Shown: positions 1 to 10,631, counted from the first letter of the stretch. The stretch: 64,000 nt of DNA from Petunia secreta (GCA_029990175.1 JARKIP010000033.1:16413001-16477000); one strand, 5' to 3'. Notes: a model not told the origin generated them from the sequence alone. Numbers and translations are program-made.

Positions 1-1310
1 GCTTTGAGGGGTTGTACCATACGCTGGAGGGAGTTGTACACGTGCTTTGGAGAGTAGTACTATGCTTATGATGAGTTGTACGCATGCTAGGAGTGTATTT
101 AGTGAGGTGTAAGCTTAGGTGGAGTATATGTGGTGTCTACGTGGACAAAATATGATGACGAGGACTAAATGTAATAAGAATGGGATTGTAAAATAGCAAA
201 ATGACTAGTATTTAATTAAAATACCTACAAATATAAATAATCAGTATAAAAATAAGAAATTTTGTAAATAATTATAAATAAATGTATTTAATTATAAATA
301 AATATAGACGACCACAAATAATACTAATTAGATTTAAATAGCCACAAATAATTATTAAATAGTATCGTAATGCGTTAAATTACACAAATAGCACGCGTAT
401 TTTAGAAAATAGCCTAAATAAATACAATTGCGTAATTATAATCACAGTTAAATAAATATTATAGAAAATAGGAGATTAATAATACTATTACGCACGTAAA
501 TGCATGTTGTCTAATGCAGTTTTGTTTGGAAAATTACTATTATAGATTTTAATTAAATATAGCCAAATTGCGAAAAACGGAGGGACAAAATTGGGTGTCA
601 ACATCCGTACGCCGGAAAATTGTTACAATCGTAACAGTGTACGACGCGACGAGCTGGGTTTTAGCTCAAAGAACTTTGATTTCCTCCGTCGATGAAACCG
701 GAGCTGAAAGGCGACCCAGATCTTGTTGAATTTCGTGGTCAGTGAACCGAAGTTGTTGCGTCCGTACGCCGGAGCAAGGTCACTGTTCCATTGAAGAAGA
801 AAGGGGTTAAAATTTTAACATCAAAACCCCAGGTGAAATTTGTCGGCTGAAAAAGGAAAGTGGATAAGGTAAAACCCTATCCGTACCAAGGAGGGACCAC
901 TCTTGTACGGACAGGAGTGGGTGTGATCGAAAAAGATTCCAAAAGGGAATCAAAGGGTAGATTCTCCTAGGTTCTCACTTTCTTTTGTGTCAAATTCTAG
1001 TTGGTGGATCTAGTGAGTAATTGTCCTACTCAAGGTCGTACTAACTCTTTTAAGCTGGTAGGAATTCGTGCGAAGGGGTGACCGAAGTCCAAACTTTCGT
1101 AGAAATTCTTTTGACTCCCCGAGCTCAGTTAAAAAGCGTCTGTTCCATCGAGTCGAACATCACTTCACTCTTCCCGAAGAGGCAGTGACTATTGTCGAAC
1201 TTGAAGGATCTTAGAGGACCGATCAATTGGACGAGCCACTGTAAACAAGTCCTTGAGTGATCAAAAACCGAACCCATAAATTGAGTGGACCCGAGTGCCA
1301 CCCATCAAAG
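1..1310. other. AT-rich leader, no gene; origin unresolved
   Basis: No convincing coding region. Bases 1-600 are AT-rich and end in a stretch (about 575-603) reading ACGGAGGGACAAAATTGGG then TGTCAACA, which resembles the 3' end of a plant gypsy LTR. No second copy of this sequence was found after the gag-pol ORF that follows, so it cannot be shown to be its 5' LTR. Bases 604-1310 look like a long untranslated leader; the word CCGTACGCCGGA occurs twice (about 606 and 763). No tRNA-type primer binding site was recognised here. Confidence 0.4.
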
Positions 1311-1370
1311 GTGAGGGAGTGTGTGAGGTGATTTCTAACCCTAACATTTGTTTGATCTTGACTTGTGCAG
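1311..1370 (+). other. Possible short leader intron before gag
   Basis: Starts GTGAGGGAG directly after CATCAAAG and ends TTGTGCAG directly before GTACCATGG. A CTAAC-like branch-point word lies at about 1335-1345. At 60 bp it would be short for a plant intron. The next ATG (1376) has a strong start context and opens the gag reading frame. Inference only; RNA reads would be needed. Confidence 0.3.
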
Positions 1371-1375
1371 GTACC

Positions 1376-4300
1376 ATGGCTGGAAACGATGGCAAAAGCA
1401 TTGAGAAGCCCGAGTTGTCGTTAGCCGATCTCATGGCTGCGATACAAAGTGTCAGTGCCGATGTAAGAGGAGTGAGTGCTCGAGTAACTCAACTCGAACA
1501 AGGAAGTGCGTCCGTGGCCATGAATGGGTCCGGCGCTGGAACTAGCCAAACCACTCCGATGAAACCTGAGCTGTATGCTGAGCTTGTACGACAACATCAG
1601 TTGACAAGTGAAGCAATTCGAAGAGAACTTAACTTGGGCAATCCCCAAGCTGCTTATCAAAACTTGGGCATTCCCCGAGGAGAAAGAATACCACCTCCAG
1701 TGGCCCGAAGAGATCTTGGAGCCGTTGCCGAGGAGGTTGATGAAGAGGAATTTCCCGAGGACGAATATGAGCGTGAGCCGCCATTCGCTAAACGAAGGCA
1801 AGCTCACCGAGGTCGTGGAAATTTCCGAGGTCGAGGCCGAGGCGCAAATGTTGGAAGAAATATTGAGCGTGAAGCTGATGATCGAAATGATGAGTATGTC
1901 GAACAGGTTCGTGGTGTTCGAGACTCAAACTTGAACAGTGTCAAGATCACTATTCCACCCTTTAAAGGAACTAGTGATCCCGATGAGTATCTTGAATGGA
2001 AGCTTAAAATGGAGCACATCTTTGAAACCAATGAGATGACCGATGAGAGAAAAGCTGCCCATGCCATTGCTTCGTTCGAAGCTTATGCATCAACGTGGTG
2101 GGAATCTGACAAGAGGCATAGACGAAGGAATGACTATCCCGAAGTCAATACTTGGCCACAATTGAGAAGAGCAATGGATGCTAAGTATTTGAGTGCCAAG
2201 TACAGGCAGACTCAAATGCAAAAGCTCTATGAGTTAAAGCAAGGGTCCAAGTCTGTCCAAGAGTACCACGATGAGTTCGAAAAGGTTCGATTGAATCTTG
2301 ATCTGGTCGAAGACGAAGAGCAAGCCATTATCAGATTCAAAAATGGCTTGGCTAGGGATGTGTCATCTCAGTTGAGACTCCACGTGTACCACACGTTGGA
2401 AGATTTGTTTGATGCTGCCACCGAAGCTGAAAAATTGGTGAAGGACGATAAGGCAAACCGGTATCGAGGAGTCACTACTTCTGCTCCTTTGAACCGAAGT
2501 AAAGAATGGAAGAGTCCAAACCAAGCAAGTGCTAACACTGTTCGAGATTCGAAGAGACCCTTCGAAAGAGGTGTGACCGTTAACCAATCGAGAGAAGTGG
2601 GAGGTAAAGTTCAACTCAACTCTCCTAGTGCTTCAAATATTCAGTGTCATAAATGCAAAGGTTATGGTCACATGGCAAAAGAGTGTCCAACTCGCAAAGT
2701 TATGCTTCTGCTCGAAGATGGAACCGTCCATGAGCAAGCGAGTGACACCGAGGAGGAAATTATCGAGGAGACTGATCGAGCTGAAGTTGATGATGATCAT
2801 GAGGCTGCCGAAGCTGATCATCCGGAAATGTTTCTTGCGGTTCGAAGGAATTTGAGCTGCATGACTCTTGAAGAAGAGGACAACCAAAGAGAAAACCTCT
2901 TTCATGCCCAATGTCGAGTGAGGGGAAAGGTGTGTTCAATGATCATTGATTCCGGTAGTTGTGCCAATGTAGTGAGCCAAACTTTGGTCTCGCAAATGGG
3001 ATTACCTACGATGAAGCATCCCCACCCTTACAAATTACAATGGCTGAATGAGTGTGGAGAATTGAGAGTTGTCAAACAAGTGTGGATCAAGTTCAAAATC
3101 GGAGAGTATCAAGATGAAATGATATTCGATGTGGTTCCGATGCAAGCTTGTCATTTGCTATTGGGTCGACCATGGCAGTATGACCGAACAGCTGTTCACA
3201 ATGGCAGATCCAACACTTACACTGTGAAGCTCGATGGGAAGAGTTTCATACTCAAACCCTTGTCTCCAAAACAAGTCACCGAGGACTATAAACGAATGAA
3301 AGAATTGAAAGAAGCGGCCAAAGCTAAGCTTCCGATGGGAGCAAAATTGGGTCCCGAAGAGACAAACTCACCGATCGAAGTGAAAGGAATTTGTGCAATC
3401 ATGCAACCCGGTGAGGTCTTACGAGGCAACGACCACGGTCAGATTATGATTTGCCTCGTGCACAAGGGTATCTTTCTAAACTCTAATGATGATTTTTCTA
3501 ATGATAACCCTTTGCCTTTGTTTGTTCGTAAAGTTTTGCAGGACTTCGAGGATATGTTTCCCGAGGAAATGCCAGGTGGATTACCTCCGTTGAGAGGAAT
3601 CGAGCACCAAATTGACTTCGTACCAGGGTCTCAAATCCCTAACAAACCTGCATACCGGTGTAATCCCGAAGACACCAAAGAGCTCCAACGGCAGGTTGAT
3701 GAATTGTTAAACAAGGGCCTCGTTCGTGAGAGCTTGAGTCCTTGCGCCGTTCCTGTTATCCTTGTCCCGAAGAAGGATGGAACATGGCGAATGTGTGTTG
3801 ACTGTCGAGCAGTCAACAAAATAACGGTAAAGTATCGTCATCCTATCCCTCGATTAGATGACATGCTAGATGAGTTGAGTGGTTCTTCATGCTTTTCGAA
3901 GATAGACCTCAGGTCCGGTTACCACCAGATCCGAATGAAACCCGGAGACGAGTGGAAAACCGCATTCAAGACCAAGTTCGGTCTCTATGAATGGTTGGTG
4001 ATGCCTTTTGGCTTATCCAATGCACCGAGCACATTCATGCGACTGATGAACCATGTGCTCAAACCGTTCATAAATAAGTTTGTTGTCGTTTACTTCGATG
4101 ACATACTTGTTTATAGCAGAACCGTGGATGAACATGTCGAACACCTAAGGCAAGTGCTCGAAAAGCTTCGAGAAGAGAAGTTGTATGCCAACTTCAAGAA
4201 ATGCGCCATTGGTGTCGATCGTGTAGTCTTTCTTGGATTTGTTGTCAGTGCTAATGGTGTCGAAGTCGACGAATCAAAAGTCGAAGCCATCAAAGATTGG

Positions 4301-6400
4301 CCAACTCCAACCTCGGTATCACAAGTTCGTAGCTTCCATGGCTTAGCTAGCTTTTACCGAAGGTTTGTTCGTGACTTTAGCACCGTGGCAGCTCCTTTAA
4401 CCGAGCTGGTGAAGAAAGACAATCCATTTGTGTGGGGAGAGTCCCAAGAGAGGGCTTTCCAAGAGTTGAAACGGAGGCTTTGTTCTGCCCCGTTGTTGCA
4501 ACTCCCTGACTTCGGCAAAGCATTCGAGGTCGAGTGTGATGTGTCTGGAGTTGGGATCGGAGGAGTGCTGATGCAAGACTCGAAGCCGATCGCTTACTTC
4601 AGCGAAAAGCTTAAGAGTGCAACTTTGAATTACTCTACGTATGACAAAGAGTTGTATGCCCTCGTTCGAGCACTCGCCCATTGGCAGCATTATTTGTGGC
4701 CTCGAGAATTTGTGATCAAAAGCGATCATGTGTCCTTGAAGCATCTCCGAGGTCAGGAGAAATTGAATCGAAGACATGCCAAGTGGGTTGAATTTATTGA
4801 AAGCTTTCCCTATGTAATTCATTACAAAAAGGGAAAAGATAATGTTGTGGCCGATGCGCTATCAAGGAAATTTTCCTTAGCGACCACTCTCGCCTCTAGG
4901 CTCATGGGATTCGAAAGCATCAAGTCGATGTACGAGGACGATCCCAAGCTGAAATGTGTTCGAGATGCAATCTTGAGTGGCCGAAAGGTTGAGAAATATC
5001 AGTGGCATGATGGCTACCTCTTCAAAAATGGGAGGGTTTGTGTGCCCGTGTCATCGTGGAGAGAGCTCTTAGTTCGAGAAGCTCATTCCAGTGGACTGAT
5101 GGGACACTTCGGTGTCGATAAAACTCTTGGTATCTTGACCGAGCAGTTCCATTGGCCCAAAATGCGACGAGATGTGGAAAAGCTTTGCAACGCTTGTCTC
5201 GTTTGCAAGAAAGCAAAATCGAAGTCCAACCCTCATGGATTGTACACCCCGTTGCCTGTGCCTGATCGACCTTGGGTTGATATATCCATGGACTTTGTCT
5301 TGGGATTACCGAGGTCAGGGGGAGGACATGATAGCATCTTCGTTGTGGTTGACCGTTTTTCAAAAATGGCTCACTTTATTCCTTGCAAAAAGTGTGATGA
5401 TGCACAGCATGTAGCTACATTATTTGTTTCTAACGTGTTAAAATTGCATGGTGTACCTCGTACTATTGTGAGTGATCGAGACTCGAAGTTCTTGAGTCAT
5501 TTTTGGAAGTGTTTGTGGGGTGCCCTCGGCACCAAGCTACTATTCTCGACGTCTCACCATCCTCAGACTGATGGACAGACCGAGGTAGTTAACCGAACCT
5601 TGGGATCGTTGCTTCGGGCAATGACCAAAGGAAAGGTTGGAAACTGGGCTGATCGTTTGCCCATGATGGAGTTCGCATACAATCGAACGGTGCATAGAAT
5701 GATCAACATGACCCCGTTTGAATGTGTGTATGGCTTTAATCCTTTGATCCCACTTGATTTAACCCCATTGCCTCGAGATTCTGTTCTTGATTTTGAAGGT
5801 ACTCGACGAGCAGCTGCCTTGATCGAATTGCATGCAAAGGTGAAGAAGAACCTCGAGGAGGCCTATGCAAAGGTTGCCTTAAAGAAAAACAAGGGGCGTA
5901 AAAAGTTGGAATTAAAGAAAGGAGATTGGGTTTGGGTTCACTTCCGAAAGGAACGCTTCCCGAACCAAAGGAAAGGAAAGTTGGCTCCTCGAGGGGATGG
6001 TCCATTTCAAGTGTTGACCAAGATCCACAACAATGCTTATGTGATCGACCTCCCTGGTGAGTATAACGTGTCCAACACCTTTAATGTTGCTGACTTAGTT
6101 CCTTGTGTTGTAGGTCTAACTTCGGAGGACGAGGAGGGCTTGATTTCGAGGACGAAATCTTCTCAAGAAGGGGAGGATGATGCAGCCCGAACACGTGCTG
6201 ATCAAGTGTTCGATCCACCGAGGAGACCAATGACAAGAAGCCAAGCCAAGCTGCTGCACGATGTGCATGTTCACTTAGCCTGGCCGAAGGAAAACAATTG
6301 CTCCGAAGCTGAGTGGCCGAGCTCAAGAACCGAAGGCATTATCTTCAGATTTGAGCCCGAAGGCAAAGTGACCGAGGACAATGAGCTCGAAGACAATTGA
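1376..6400 (+). CDS. Intact gag-pol polyprotein of CRM-like retrotransposon
   Basis: About 1,674 codons without a stop from the ATG at 1376; the frame is also open upstream (to 1295), but this ATG follows an acceptor-like TTGTGCAG and begins MAGNDGKS. Visible parts: RG-rich basic stretch (about 1800-1860), gag capsid domain (about 1930-2450), zinc knuckle CX2CX4HX4C (2645-2686), aspartic protease DSGSCANVV (about 2947), RT with YFDDILVYS (about 4091), RNase H starting near ECDVSGVGIGG (about 4525), integrase HHCC zinc finger (about 5080-5215), and integrase core with D in VSDRDSKF and E in GQTEVVNRT. The tail contains PMTRSQAKLL. All catalytic motifs are present, so this copy may be young or under selection, although no complete LTR pair is seen. 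Confidence 0.85.
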   Translation: MAGNDGKSIEKPELSLADLMAAIQSVSADVRGVSARVTQLEQGSASVAMNGSGAGTSQTTPMKPELYAELVRQHQLTSEAIRRELNLGNPQAAYQNLGIPRGERIPPPVARRDLGAVAEEVDEEEFPEDEYEREPPFAKRRQAHRGRGNFRGRGRGANVGRNIEREADDRNDEYVEQVRGVRDSNLNSVKITIPPFKGTSDPDEYLEWKLKMEHIFETNEMTDERKAAHAIASFEAYASTWWESDKRHRRRNDYPEVNTWPQLRRAMDAKYLSAKYRQTQMQKLYELKQGSKSVQEYHDEFEKVRLNLDLVEDEEQAIIRFKNGLARDVSSQLRLHVYHTLEDLFDAATEAEKLVKDDKANRYRGVTTSAPLNRSKEWKSPNQASANTVRDSKRPFERGVTVNQSREVGGKVQLNSPSASNIQCHKCKGYGHMAKECPTRKVMLLLEDGTVHEQASDTEEEIIEETDRAEVDDDHEAAEADHPEMFLAVRRNLSCMTLEEEDNQRENLFHAQCRVRGKVCSMIIDSGSCANVVSQTLVSQMGLPTMKHPHPYKLQWLNECGELRVVKQVWIKFKIGEYQDEMIFDVVPMQACHLLLGRPWQYDRTAVHNGRSNTYTVKLDGKSFILKPLSPKQVTEDYKRMKELKEAAKAKLPMGAKLGPEETNSPIEVKGICAIMQPGEVLRGNDHGQIMICLVHKGIFLNSNDDFSNDNPLPLFVRKVLQDFEDMFPEEMPGGLPPLRGIEHQIDFVPGSQIPNKPAYRCNPEDTKELQRQVDELLNKGLVRESLSPCAVPVILVPKKDGTWRMCVDCRAVNKITVKYRHPIPRLDDMLDELSGSSCFSKIDLRSGYHQIRMKPGDEWKTAFKTKFGLYEWLVMPFGLSNAPSTFMRLMNHVLKPFINKFVVVYFDDILVYSRTVDEHVEHLRQVLEKLREEKLYANFKKCAIGVDRVVFLGFVVSANGVEVDESKVEAIKDWPTPTSVSQVRSFHGLASFYRRFVRDFSTVAAPLTELVKKDNPFVWGESQERAFQELKRRLCSAPLLQLPDFGKAFEVECDVSGVGIGGVLMQDSKPIAYFSEKLKSATLNYSTYDKELYALVRALAHWQHYLWPREFVIKSDHVSLKHLRGQEKLNRRHAKWVEFIESFPYVIHYKKGKDNVVADALSRKFSLATTLASRLMGFESIKSMYEDDPKLKCVRDAILSGRKVEKYQWHDGYLFKNGRVCVPVSSWRELLVREAHSSGLMGHFGVDKTLGILTEQFHWPKMRRDVEKLCNACLVCKKAKSKSNPHGLYTPLPVPDRPWVDISMDFVLGLPRSGGGHDSIFVVVDRFSKMAHFIPCKKCDDAQHVATLFVSNVLKLHGVPRTIVSDRDSKFLSHFWKCLWGALGTKLLFSTSHHPQTDGQTEVVNRTLGSLLRAMTKGKVGNWADRLPMMEFAYNRTVHRMINMTPFECVYGFNPLIPLDLTPLPRDSVLDFEGTRRAAALIELHAKVKKNLEEAYAKVALKKNKGRKKLELKKGDWVWVHFRKERFPNQRKGKLAPRGDGPFQVLTKIHNNAYVIDLPGEYNVSNTFNVADLVPCVVGLTSEDEEGLISRTKSSQEGEDDAARTRADQVFDPPRRPMTRSQAKLLHDVHVHLAWPKENNCSEAEWPSSRTEGIIFRFEPEGKVTEDNELEDN
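6165..6177 (+). other. Polypurine tract, CRM-like element
   Basis: AAGAAGGGGAGGA lies immediately before TGATGCAGCCC and inside the gag-pol reading frame. This is where plus-strand DNA synthesis would be primed, setting the 5' edge of the LTR. In CRM elements the coding region is known to overlap the LTR in this way. Confidence 0.6.
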
Positions 6401-6926
6401 GCGTCCGAAGGCAACAAGTGTGTTCGATGCAGACAATCGAGAACCGAAGCCAAGGCTTACCGAAGTCAAGTCTGCCGAACACAATTTAATTCAGCCCTGC
6501 GTGGCTTATTTCTATTGGTCGCCTGTGACCCTTTTACTAGTTTACCCTTAGTATTTCCTATATAAACCTTGTTCCCTTTTATTGTAGATAGGTAGTTTTT
6601 GAATATTGATGAATTGAATGAAAGTGCCGAGCACATTTCTTCTTGTCTCCGTCGTGAGCAAAACCCCGGTGAGGGCTTTTAAGGACTTGTGGCTTTCGGT
6701 TAGTCCGATTGAACATTCCTCTTGATCATTCAGTTTGCAAGAGGCAATGTTCTCTTGAGGATTGTTGCATAGTATAGGTGATCCTTGTATCCCTTTCGAT
6801 TGAGCTTTGAGACAGGTTCCTCACTGTTCTTTCGAAAGAAGCAAGTTTTGTCTTGCTTCTATCTTTTATCCTTCTTGTTTGTTCTTCCGCGTTTGTGCTA
6901 GCAATCCCTTCGGGAATTGCATTGCA
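6178..6926 (+). repeat. 3' LTR of CRM-like element (right edge approximate)
   Basis: Starts TGATGCAGCC just after the polypurine tract. The last about 74 codons of gag-pol lie inside it. A promoter-like TATATAAA is at 6559-6566, followed by an R/U5-like stretch. The end is placed at the CA of TTGCATTGCA (6926), because coiled-coil ORF sequence of another element begins right after. No second LTR copy is available to confirm the ends or any TSD. Confidence 0.45.
6559..6566 (+). promoter_or_regulatory. TATA box in the CRM-like 3' LTR
   Basis: TATATAAA lies in the middle of the LTR, downstream of the gag-pol stop, at a position typical for the U3 promoter. Confidence 0.45.
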
Positions 6927-6933
6927 CCACTAT

Positions 6934-8275
6934 TCATCTTACTCCCGAGGATGAAGAAGCTGAAGAATCAGGCTCCGAACAGCCACTAAGTCGATCGAAG
7001 AGGCCAAGGAAAGAAGTGATGCTGGAAACGGCTAAACAACTCAAGGCAGCCGAGGAGTATAATAGGGCTTTTTTAGCTGGCTTCAGGGCTAAAGGGCAGC
7101 TTCTTTTGTCGCCGATAGCGGAGGGTTTGGTTGAGGTCACTTCGAGCTCTGAGGGAAATGAAGGCGCCATCGTCCCTATGGAGCCAGCGCCCGAAGTGAG
7201 GGGTGCCGCTGATGTTTCTATGGATCAAGCTCTGAGGGAGGAAGATCGAGGAAAGGAAAACTGTCTCTTGATCGTCAAGTAGAAACGACGAATTCAAAGT
7301 ATGCGGAAAGTTTAGGTTCGTCGTTTTACATGGCGGATCATGAGGAGCATGTGGTTCTTTTTCCTCGGGGTGAAGAGGCTGCATCCTTCACCGCACTTAA
7401 GAGGGCTGATGCTGCTGGGGAATTAAATGTTAGGTTGGTCACAGTTACCGTTCCTGGAGAGGTGGATCTACTTAGATGTCCAAAGCATATTGCTGACTAT
7501 CTCTTCGAGGTGATGGGGGCCGATGGAAAAAGCTCGGCTGAACTGCTATAATGATTTGAACTTGCCTTCTCAGATTTCCTTCAACGCTTTCATATCATAT
7601 AATCTTCTTCGTTTGTTCCTTCTTTTGACTTCATTTTGTTTTGATTTTAGAATACCATCATGGCCATTGAGACAACCGAGCGAATTCGGCAGCTCCAAGC
7701 AGAGATAGCACATTTGTAACGAACGAGCTGCTCACCTTGCTTCGGCTGGTAGTGGATGGCACAACAACTTAAAGATTCTGAAGGTGAAGTATTCTGAACT
7801 TGAGGCTGATTTAGCCAAGAAAGATACTGCTCATGCCCTTCGTGAGTCAGAGCTGGAATCCCAAATCCAGGCTCTAAACGACCAACTTGGGCAATTTGAA
7901 GCTAGCATAGGCAGCAAGTGTACCAACTTGGAATCTGAGCTGAAGAATAAAGATTCAGAGCTTGTTCGGTTGAACAAAGAGCTTCATGCTCTTCGAGGCA
8001 ATAATGAAGATTTGGCTGCTCAAGTCAATGCCCTATCGGAGAGGAATCTGATCCTTCAACAAGTCTTAGCCGGTCAGAGGCGTATAAAGGAGGAGGAGTT
8101 CAAGGAGAGGAGGAAGCCGATTCTTGCAGAGTCAAGGCGCGACGTATTACGTGAGATGTCCGAACGCAGGGTCGATGTCACTGCTGAGCTAGAAGAAGCT
8201 GTTCAAGTTGTGAAGTTGGCTCCTGAAGAACTTGGCCTCCCACAAAACTCCTCTGATGATGAAGGCGAGGAATGA
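6934..8275 (+). pseudogene. Antisense accessory ORF of Tat-lineage element, coiled-coil protein, broken
   Basis: Three open segments on the + strand: about 6934-7282, 7330-7551 and 7784-8275, with stops and a frameshift between them. The last encodes about 160 residues with strong heptad character (LEADLAKKDTAHALRE and onward) and an acidic end (SSDDEGEE), so a coiled coil is likely. A T-rich stretch ending in TTTTGATTTTAG at about 7650 may be an intron acceptor. It lies just beyond the 3' side of a minus-strand Tat pol region and points the other way. Tat-lineage elements such as Grande and Retand are known to carry antisense ORFs between pol and the 3' LTR, which this matches. A conserved N-terminal domain, if it existed, is cut off at the CRM-like insertion. 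Confidence 0.5.
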
Positions 8276-9391
8276 TTAGGACTTTGTGCTTTTGTGTTGT
8301 TTTGATTTCGACAAGTTGTGATGGTCGTTTTTTATAAAAACAATGGGTCGTTAGCCATTTCTATGTGAATATTTGTTTCAATGATTTTTTTACTGTCTTG
8401 CCTTCCATTTATTGCTATAAATATTGATTTTCGAGGATGAAGTTAACATTTTATCGTTTACCAAGACAAGTAGTGTTTTCATCGTTTGAAGTTTCAACGT
8501 TATCGTTTATAGTTGTCGGAAGGAACAAAATAATTGGGCCCAATGTAGTTAGCATGTAATAAAGAATGACGTCTCATTTTCATGCAAGTGCACTCTTCGA
8601 ATATAAAATTCGAAAAAAATATTCGAACACGTTGTTTTGAATCAGTGAGCAGATGTTTTTTACAAGTGTTGTATTGATTGAACTGTTTGGCCGCTAACGG
8701 GTGCTTAGTACATATTGATTGATCGATCATCATGATCGATTCTAGAATAAGGCTATTTTAAGGCTCTTGTGAAAAATTAAAATTTTGGGCCGCTAACGAA
8801 CCGTTTACCTTTCATTCTAAACCAAGATCACGAACAGTCCCCTGTGTGAGTGCCTGCCCAGCGACAATCTTGAGGTTAACGGACTCTAACAGTCCCCAGT
8901 CTTCTTTCGAACGCTTGCAAGCTTGACTTTGGGGCAGTCCCCGGTATTTTTTGCATAATCGCCAGTTTTGGGCCTAAGCAGTCCCCTGTCATCGAGCGAT
9001 CGATAGCAATTCGCGAAATATCCTTCAAACTTTCCAACTTTTTCATCTTTTCTCCTCTTTCATCCCCCCCAATGTTCGAGTGCGAAGTATGAGGGGTCGG
9101 ACACTGGTTCAATGCTTCCGTTTACATGAACTTTGTATTTCTGAAACAAAGAATGCAAAGAAGAAATAGAGTGGACTTAAAAGATAAAGACCGCGTTAGA
9201 GTGTTCGTCAGACTTATCGACCCCGAATGAGAGCGATTCAAGCTCGTTGTGTTCGTGGGCTATGTATATCATCATTCGATTCCAACTATACCTATCATCT
9301 AAAAGTGTTAGTATCAAGAGCAATAATGGAGTGTGTTCGAGTTGGAGTAAATAAAAGATTAAAGGATGAAGATATACGATACCAAACATTT
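8276..9391 (-). other. Non-coding 3' region of the Tat-lineage element
   Basis: No ORF of substance. It lies between the antisense accessory ORF and the integrase end of the minus-strand pol. It contains four copies of CAGTCCCC (GGGGACTG on the coding strand) at 8835, 8890, 8935 and 8979, spaced 55, 45 and 44 bases apart. The expected 3' LTR of this element was not recognised on this side. Confidence 0.5.
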
Positions 9392-10613
9392 TTAGAAGTG
9401 ATATCTCTTCAACTGGGTGATATTCCAGTTGAACTCGACCGCCTTCGAGTCTAGTGTTTCTAGTTGGTCAGATCCTTTGCCGACCACTGCTTTGACCTGA
9501 TCGGGTCCTTCCCAATTTACTCCCAACTTGCCTTCGTTGGGTTCATCCTTCTTTGGTCGTCTGATCTTCAGCACATAGTCACCTGCATTAAAATTTCGAT
9601 ACCTGATCTTTTTGTTGTGGTAGTTTTATGCCCTTTGTTTCTGTGCTTGTATTCAGACCAACACTATACCCCTTTTTGCTTCGATCAAATTCAAATCTAT
9701 CGACATGGCTTCTTTGTTTGATTCATCGATGGAGTGAGCGAACCGAAGGCTTGGTTCACCGACTTCCACTGGGATCAGTTCTTCTGATCTATAGACAAGT
9801 GAGAACGGAGTCTCTCCAGTGCTGTTTTTCACCGTTGTTCGGTGAGCCCACAACGCACCTGGGAGTTACATCCGGCCAGTTGCCTTTTGATTAATCCATC
9901 ATCTTTTTTAAGTATTCGATTATTGTCTTGTTGGAAGACTCAGCTTGTTTGTTTGCGCTAGCGTGATAAGGTGTTGATGTTATTCGCTTGATCCCCCACT
10001 TCTTGAAAAAAGCTGTGATCCGGCTTCCTATGAATTGTTTGTCGTTGTCGCATGTGATCCCTTTCGGGATCCCAAAACGGCATATAATATTTTTGTGGAT
10101 GAATTTGATGACTTCCTGTTCACGTATTTTAGCAAAAGCAATTGCTTCTACCCATTTGAAAAAGTAATCTATTAAGATTAAAATAAATTTTACCCCATCG
10201 GGCGCTGTTGGGAGCGGCCCGACCAAATCCATTCCCTACTTTATGAACGGCCACGGCGACGTGGCTGAATGAAGGGGCTCTGCTTTTTGGTGAACAAGGT
10301 TGCCATGCCGTTGACACTAGTCGCATTTTTGAACGAGAGATTTGGCATCTTCCCCCATTGTTGGCCTATAATAGCCAACCCTGATCAGCTTCCTTACCAA
10401 AGATTTGCTTACGGAGTGGTTGCCACACTTGCCTTCGTGAACTTCTTTCATTACATAGCTCGTTTCTCCTGGGCCCATGCATTTCGCCAAAGGGCCGCTA
10501 TACATACGCCTATAGAGTTGATCGTCTAAAAGACAGTATCGACCCGCTTTGGTTTTGAGTGATTGGGCAGCCTTTTTGTCTTCGGGGAGAATTCCCTCCT
10601 GCAAGCAAGACAA
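9392..10613 (-). pseudogene. Integrase region of Tat-lineage gypsy element, frameshifted
   Basis: Minus-strand segments 10613-10317, 10232-9891, 9853-9653 and 9574-9392 in different frames together cover an integrase. They include the zinc-finger part (RKLIRVGYYRPTM and the following C), the core with GPLPTAPDGVKF and a DNDKQF catalytic aspartate, the Q-AESSNKT glutamate region, RTT-TGETPFSLVYR, and the C-terminal EGPDQVKAV-GKGSDQLETLD stretch. Several frameshifts make it non-functional. It continues directly from the RNase H region upstream. Confidence 0.8.
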
Positions 10614-10631
10614 ATATTTATTTCTCCAATC

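Larger units (their letters stand above)
1376..6926 (+). mobile_element. Ty3/gypsy chromovirus, CRM-like, 5' LTR not found
   Basis: Internal region plus 3' LTR of a gypsy element. Domain order is gag, protease, reverse transcriptase, RNase H, integrase, as in Ty3/gypsy. The integrase tail reads LPGEYNVSNTFNVADLVP, and the ORF runs across the polypurine tract into the 3' LTR, both features of CRM-type chromoviruses; no chromodomain is seen. Galadriel is the main alternative lineage. A matching 5' LTR was not found upstream, so the 5' end is truncated or rearranged. The 3' boundary (CA at 6926) is a guess based on where antisense Tat coding sequence resumes. Confidence 0.65.

Noticed and set aside
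575..603. LTR-end-like sequence as the 5' LTR end of the CRM-like element
   Set aside because: The sequence before it (1-603) has no counterpart after the gag-pol ORF, and no PBS follows.
1421..6326. Long minus-strand and other-frame ORFs across the gag-pol region
   Set aside because: Shadows of the CRM-like polyprotein; no domain motifs.
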